Of a stretch of 34,363 nucleotides of DNA, positions 32,717 through 34,363 are shown in pieces. Each line of letters opens with the position of its first letter. The stretch's first letter is position 1. Source of the stretch: Planococcus sp. A6. Lineage in GTDB: Bacteria; Bacillota; Bacilli; Bacillales_A; Planococcaceae. The stretch covers positions 1 to 34,363 of the forward strand of contig NZ_JAPEHT010000025.1 in the NCBI RefSeq assembly GCF_028823615.1. Reading direction: 5' to 3'. The notes under the pieces were generated by a model. The model was given only the letters and a program-made list of their open reading frames with translations. It was not told where the DNA came from and did no database searches. Made by a program: the position numbers and the translations under genes.

Positions 32717-33682
32717 ATGGGAAACTTGTTCTCGATTGGCGAAATACTGATCGATTTTATTCCCCATCAAAAAGGCATCGCCTTAAAAGATGTGGATTCT
32801 TTTACACGAGTGCCTGGCGGTGCGCCTGCCAATGTGGCAGCGGCGGTTGCGAAGTTTGGCGGCACGGCTTCGCTGATCACCAAAGTCGGACAAGACGCCT
32901 TTGGTGATTTTCTGTTGGAACGGCTTGCCGAGGTGGGCGTGAAAATCGATAAGATCCCACGGACTAAAGAGGCAAACACCGGTCTTGCTTTCGTCTCTTT
33001 GCGCGCAGATGGGGAACGGGACTTTTCGTTTTACCGGAATCCTTCTGCGGATTTGCTTCTTCAAGCTTCAGAAGTGAAGGACGACTGGTTCGGGCAAGGC
33101 GATGTTCTGCATTTTGGCTCGGTCGATTTAGTCGACAGCCCGATGAAAAAAGCCCACGTGAAAGCGATCGGGGCAGCCAAGAGGCACGGCGCCATCATCA
33201 GTTTTGATCCCAATGTACGCTTGCCGCTTTGGGACAATCCGAAGCAATGCCGGGAGACCATTCAGGAATTTATTCCAACGGCGCATATCGTCAAAGTTTC
33301 CGACGACGAACTGGAGTTCATCACAGGCATAGCGGACGAGTCCATAGCCATTAACTCTTTGTTTACAGGAGATGTATTGGCAGTGGTGTTAACGAAAGGC
33401 GCAAAGGGTGCAGCTTTGTATGTACAAAATGAAAAATACTCATCACCGGGATATTCGGTAACAGTCGAAGACACGACGGGAGCGGGAGATGCGTTCACTG
33501 GCGCATTCTTGTACCAATTATTGAATTTGGGTGCGGGACAAGCCAATTTGGAAGCCATGCTAAAAGAACATCACGAGCAACTACTGGCTTTCGCAAATGC
33601 CAGCGGGGCGCTGGTCACTACTGGAAAAGGCGCCATTTCTTCACTTCCGACAAGAGATGAGGTCTTGGAGTTAATGAACTAA
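32717..33682 (+). CDS. PfkB family fructokinase
   Basis: A 321-residue ribokinase-family sugar kinase. PfkB signature 1, GGAPANVAAAVAKFGG, starts at residue 34, and signature 2, DTTGAGDAF, is at 252-260, with D258 as catalytic base. It phosphorylates a sugar hydroxyl with ATP; next to a sucrose-6-phosphate hydrolase the substrate is most likely fructose released by that enzyme. The ATG at 32717 follows GGGAGAGG; upstream in-frame ATGs at 32672 and 32684 are weaker or overlap the hydrolase. The two genes form one operon. Confidence 0.93.
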   Translation: MGNLFSIGEILIDFIPHQKGIALKDVDSFTRVPGGAPANVAAAVAKFGGTASLITKVGQDAFGDFLLERLAEVGVKIDKIPRTKEANTGLAFVSLRADGERDFSFYRNPSADLLLQASEVKDDWFGQGDVLHFGSVDLVDSPMKKAHVKAIGAAKRHGAIISFDPNVRLPLWDNPKQCRETIQEFIPTAHIVKVSDDELEFITGIADESIAINSLFTGDVLAVVLTKGAKGAALYVQNEKYSSPGYSVTVEDTTGAGDAFTGAFLYQLLNLGAGQANLEAMLKEHHEQLLAFANASGALVTTGKGAISSLPTRDEVLELMN

Positions 33683-33706
33683 ACCATTGGGGAAAGGATG
33701 GTTTAT
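33681..33706 (+). terminator. Weak hairpin after the fructokinase gene
   Basis: AAACCAT at 33681-33687 pairs with ATGGTTT at 33698-33704. The T-run is poor. Confidence 0.35.
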
Positions 33707-33815
33707 TGACCCAAACCTTAAATACTTCATTGCCAGAGAAGCAAGCAATTTACAACGCAGGGCTCTTTTAACGATCTTCTATGATATTACAATAAGCACT
33801 TTAAACATGGTTCAT

Positions 33816-33842
33816 GTTTTAACTTTTTAGCTAGACGGGTAA
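33816..33842 (+). promoter_or_regulatory. SigB-type promoter of the YflT-like gene
   Basis: GTTTTA at 33816-33821 and GGGTAA at 33837-33842 are 15 nt apart, as in SigB promoters. B. subtilis yflT is itself a general stress gene, which supports the match. Confidence 0.6.
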
Positions 33843-33877
33843 ACACTAGTAAGACAATACCTTGGAGGCTGATTAGT

Positions 33878-34216
33878 ATGAAACCGACAAACCGTACGTT
33901 TGAAGTGGCTTATACTGAACAGGAACTTGAGGCAAAGGTGGAAGCACTGAAATCTCACGGGCATACAAAAAATGATATTCATGTTTTAGCGGAAAATGCA
34001 GATATTCTTAATGCCATTGAAACCCAAGAAGAAGTGCAGACGCACGAAACAGAAACCGTTACGGACAAATTCAAGTCTATGTTTACCGGGAAAGACGCGG
34101 TACGCGAAGAATTGACCAAACTAAACTTAACCCAAACGGAAATCGAGGAATTTCATGACATTCTTGAAAATGAAGGAATTGTGCTATATGCAGAGCACCA
34201 TCGTGGTGGTCAATAG
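33878..34216 (+). CDS. yflT: General stress protein 17M, YflT family
   Basis: A 112-residue cytoplasmic protein with the YflT/GSP17M domain. It has an N-terminal strand-helix unit (FEVAYTEQELEAKVEALKSHG) with the family phrase YTKNDIHVLAE-like here as HTKNDIHVLAE. A helical part and a closing strand GIVLYAEH follow. In B. subtilis these proteins are induced by heat, salt and ethanol through SigB; the biochemical role is unknown. GGAGG precedes the ATG by about 10 nt, and a SigB-like promoter lies 36 bp upstream. Confidence 0.9.
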   Translation: MKPTNRTFEVAYTEQELEAKVEALKSHGHTKNDIHVLAENADILNAIETQEEVQTHETETVTDKFKSMFTGKDAVREELTKLNLTQTEIEEFHDILENEGIVLYAEHHRGGQ

Positions 34217-34229
34217 TTTCTGACCACGA

Positions 34230-34258
34230 CGGGACTCAGTGTCGCTTTTACACTTTTT
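34230..34258 (+). terminator. Possible terminator after the stress protein gene
   Basis: AGTGT and ACACT arms with a loop of about 7 nt are followed by TTTTTG. The remaining 100 bases show no complete gene, but AAAGGAG near 34348 could be the ribosome binding site of a gene starting beyond the window. Confidence 0.4.
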
Positions 34259-34363
34259 GACTGTTACACAATGCTTTGTGAAGAAAAATTTGATGAGGAA
34301 AAGTAAGAGGTGAACTTGCCCCACCTGATTCTGTTGGAGATAACAAAGGAGAAATCGAAAAGA

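Overview
The window looks like chromosome of a Gram-positive, low-to-moderate GC Firmicute, most likely Planococcaceae (Planococcus/Planomicrobium-like). This is inferred from strong AGGAGG-type ribosome binding sites, lipobox lipoproteins, an RsbR-type stressosome protein, SigB-like and SigW-like promoters, and Bacillus-type families (YflT/GSP17M, YusW-like, DUF4306, DUF3953). No tRNA, rRNA, CRISPR array or intact insertion sequence was found.

Layout. 0.2-2.9 kb: TetR regulator, MATE efflux pump and GNAT acetyltransferase. 2.9-5.2 kb: methyltransferase, SRPBCC protein and RsbR-like STAS protein. 5.3-6.9 kb (minus): two half-size DUF606/YdcZ transporters flanking a Crp/Fnr regulator. 7.2-8.1 kb: two small membrane proteins. 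8.1-11.0 kb (minus): an operon of a small membrane protein, a fused two-domain oligopeptide-type ABC permease and a second membrane protein, preceded by a SigW-like ECF promoter. 11.1-13.1 kb: two membrane proteins and a divergent PRPP-synthetase paralogue. 13.3-17.8 kb: many small membrane proteins, a GNAT enzyme, a lipoprotein and a zinc-ribbon micro-protein, with three copies of an intergenic palindrome. 18.1-20.0 kb: ECF sigma factor, its anti-sigma factor and a stand-alone sigma-region-4-like protein. 20.4-22.1 kb: a membrane-anchored MutS-like ATPase behind a near-perfect SigW-type promoter. 22.3-24.2 kb: small membrane/exported proteins and an esterase. 24.4-26.0 kb: three acidic lipoproteins, one with 42-bp tandem repeats. 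26.3-28.0 kb: PAP2 phosphatase and metallophosphoesterase. 28.0-31.2 kb: sparse, AT-rich, with small genes and a cold-shock gene. 31.2-33.7 kb: sucrose-6-phosphate hydrolase plus fructokinase, with a SigA promoter and a cre-like site. 33.9-34.2 kb: a YflT-type stress protein behind a SigB-like promoter.

The recurring theme is cell-envelope and general stress. Two transcription units far apart share an ECF (SigW-type) promoter with identical 16-nt spacing, and a complete ECF sigma/anti-sigma pair is encoded between them. Two others carry SigB-type promoters. The best candidates for something undescribed are the ECF-linked membrane MutS-like protein, the ECF-linked orphan fused permease operon with a G9 tract as its ribosome binding site, and the divergent Prs. 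All gene functions are assigned by motif reading only; no database search was run.
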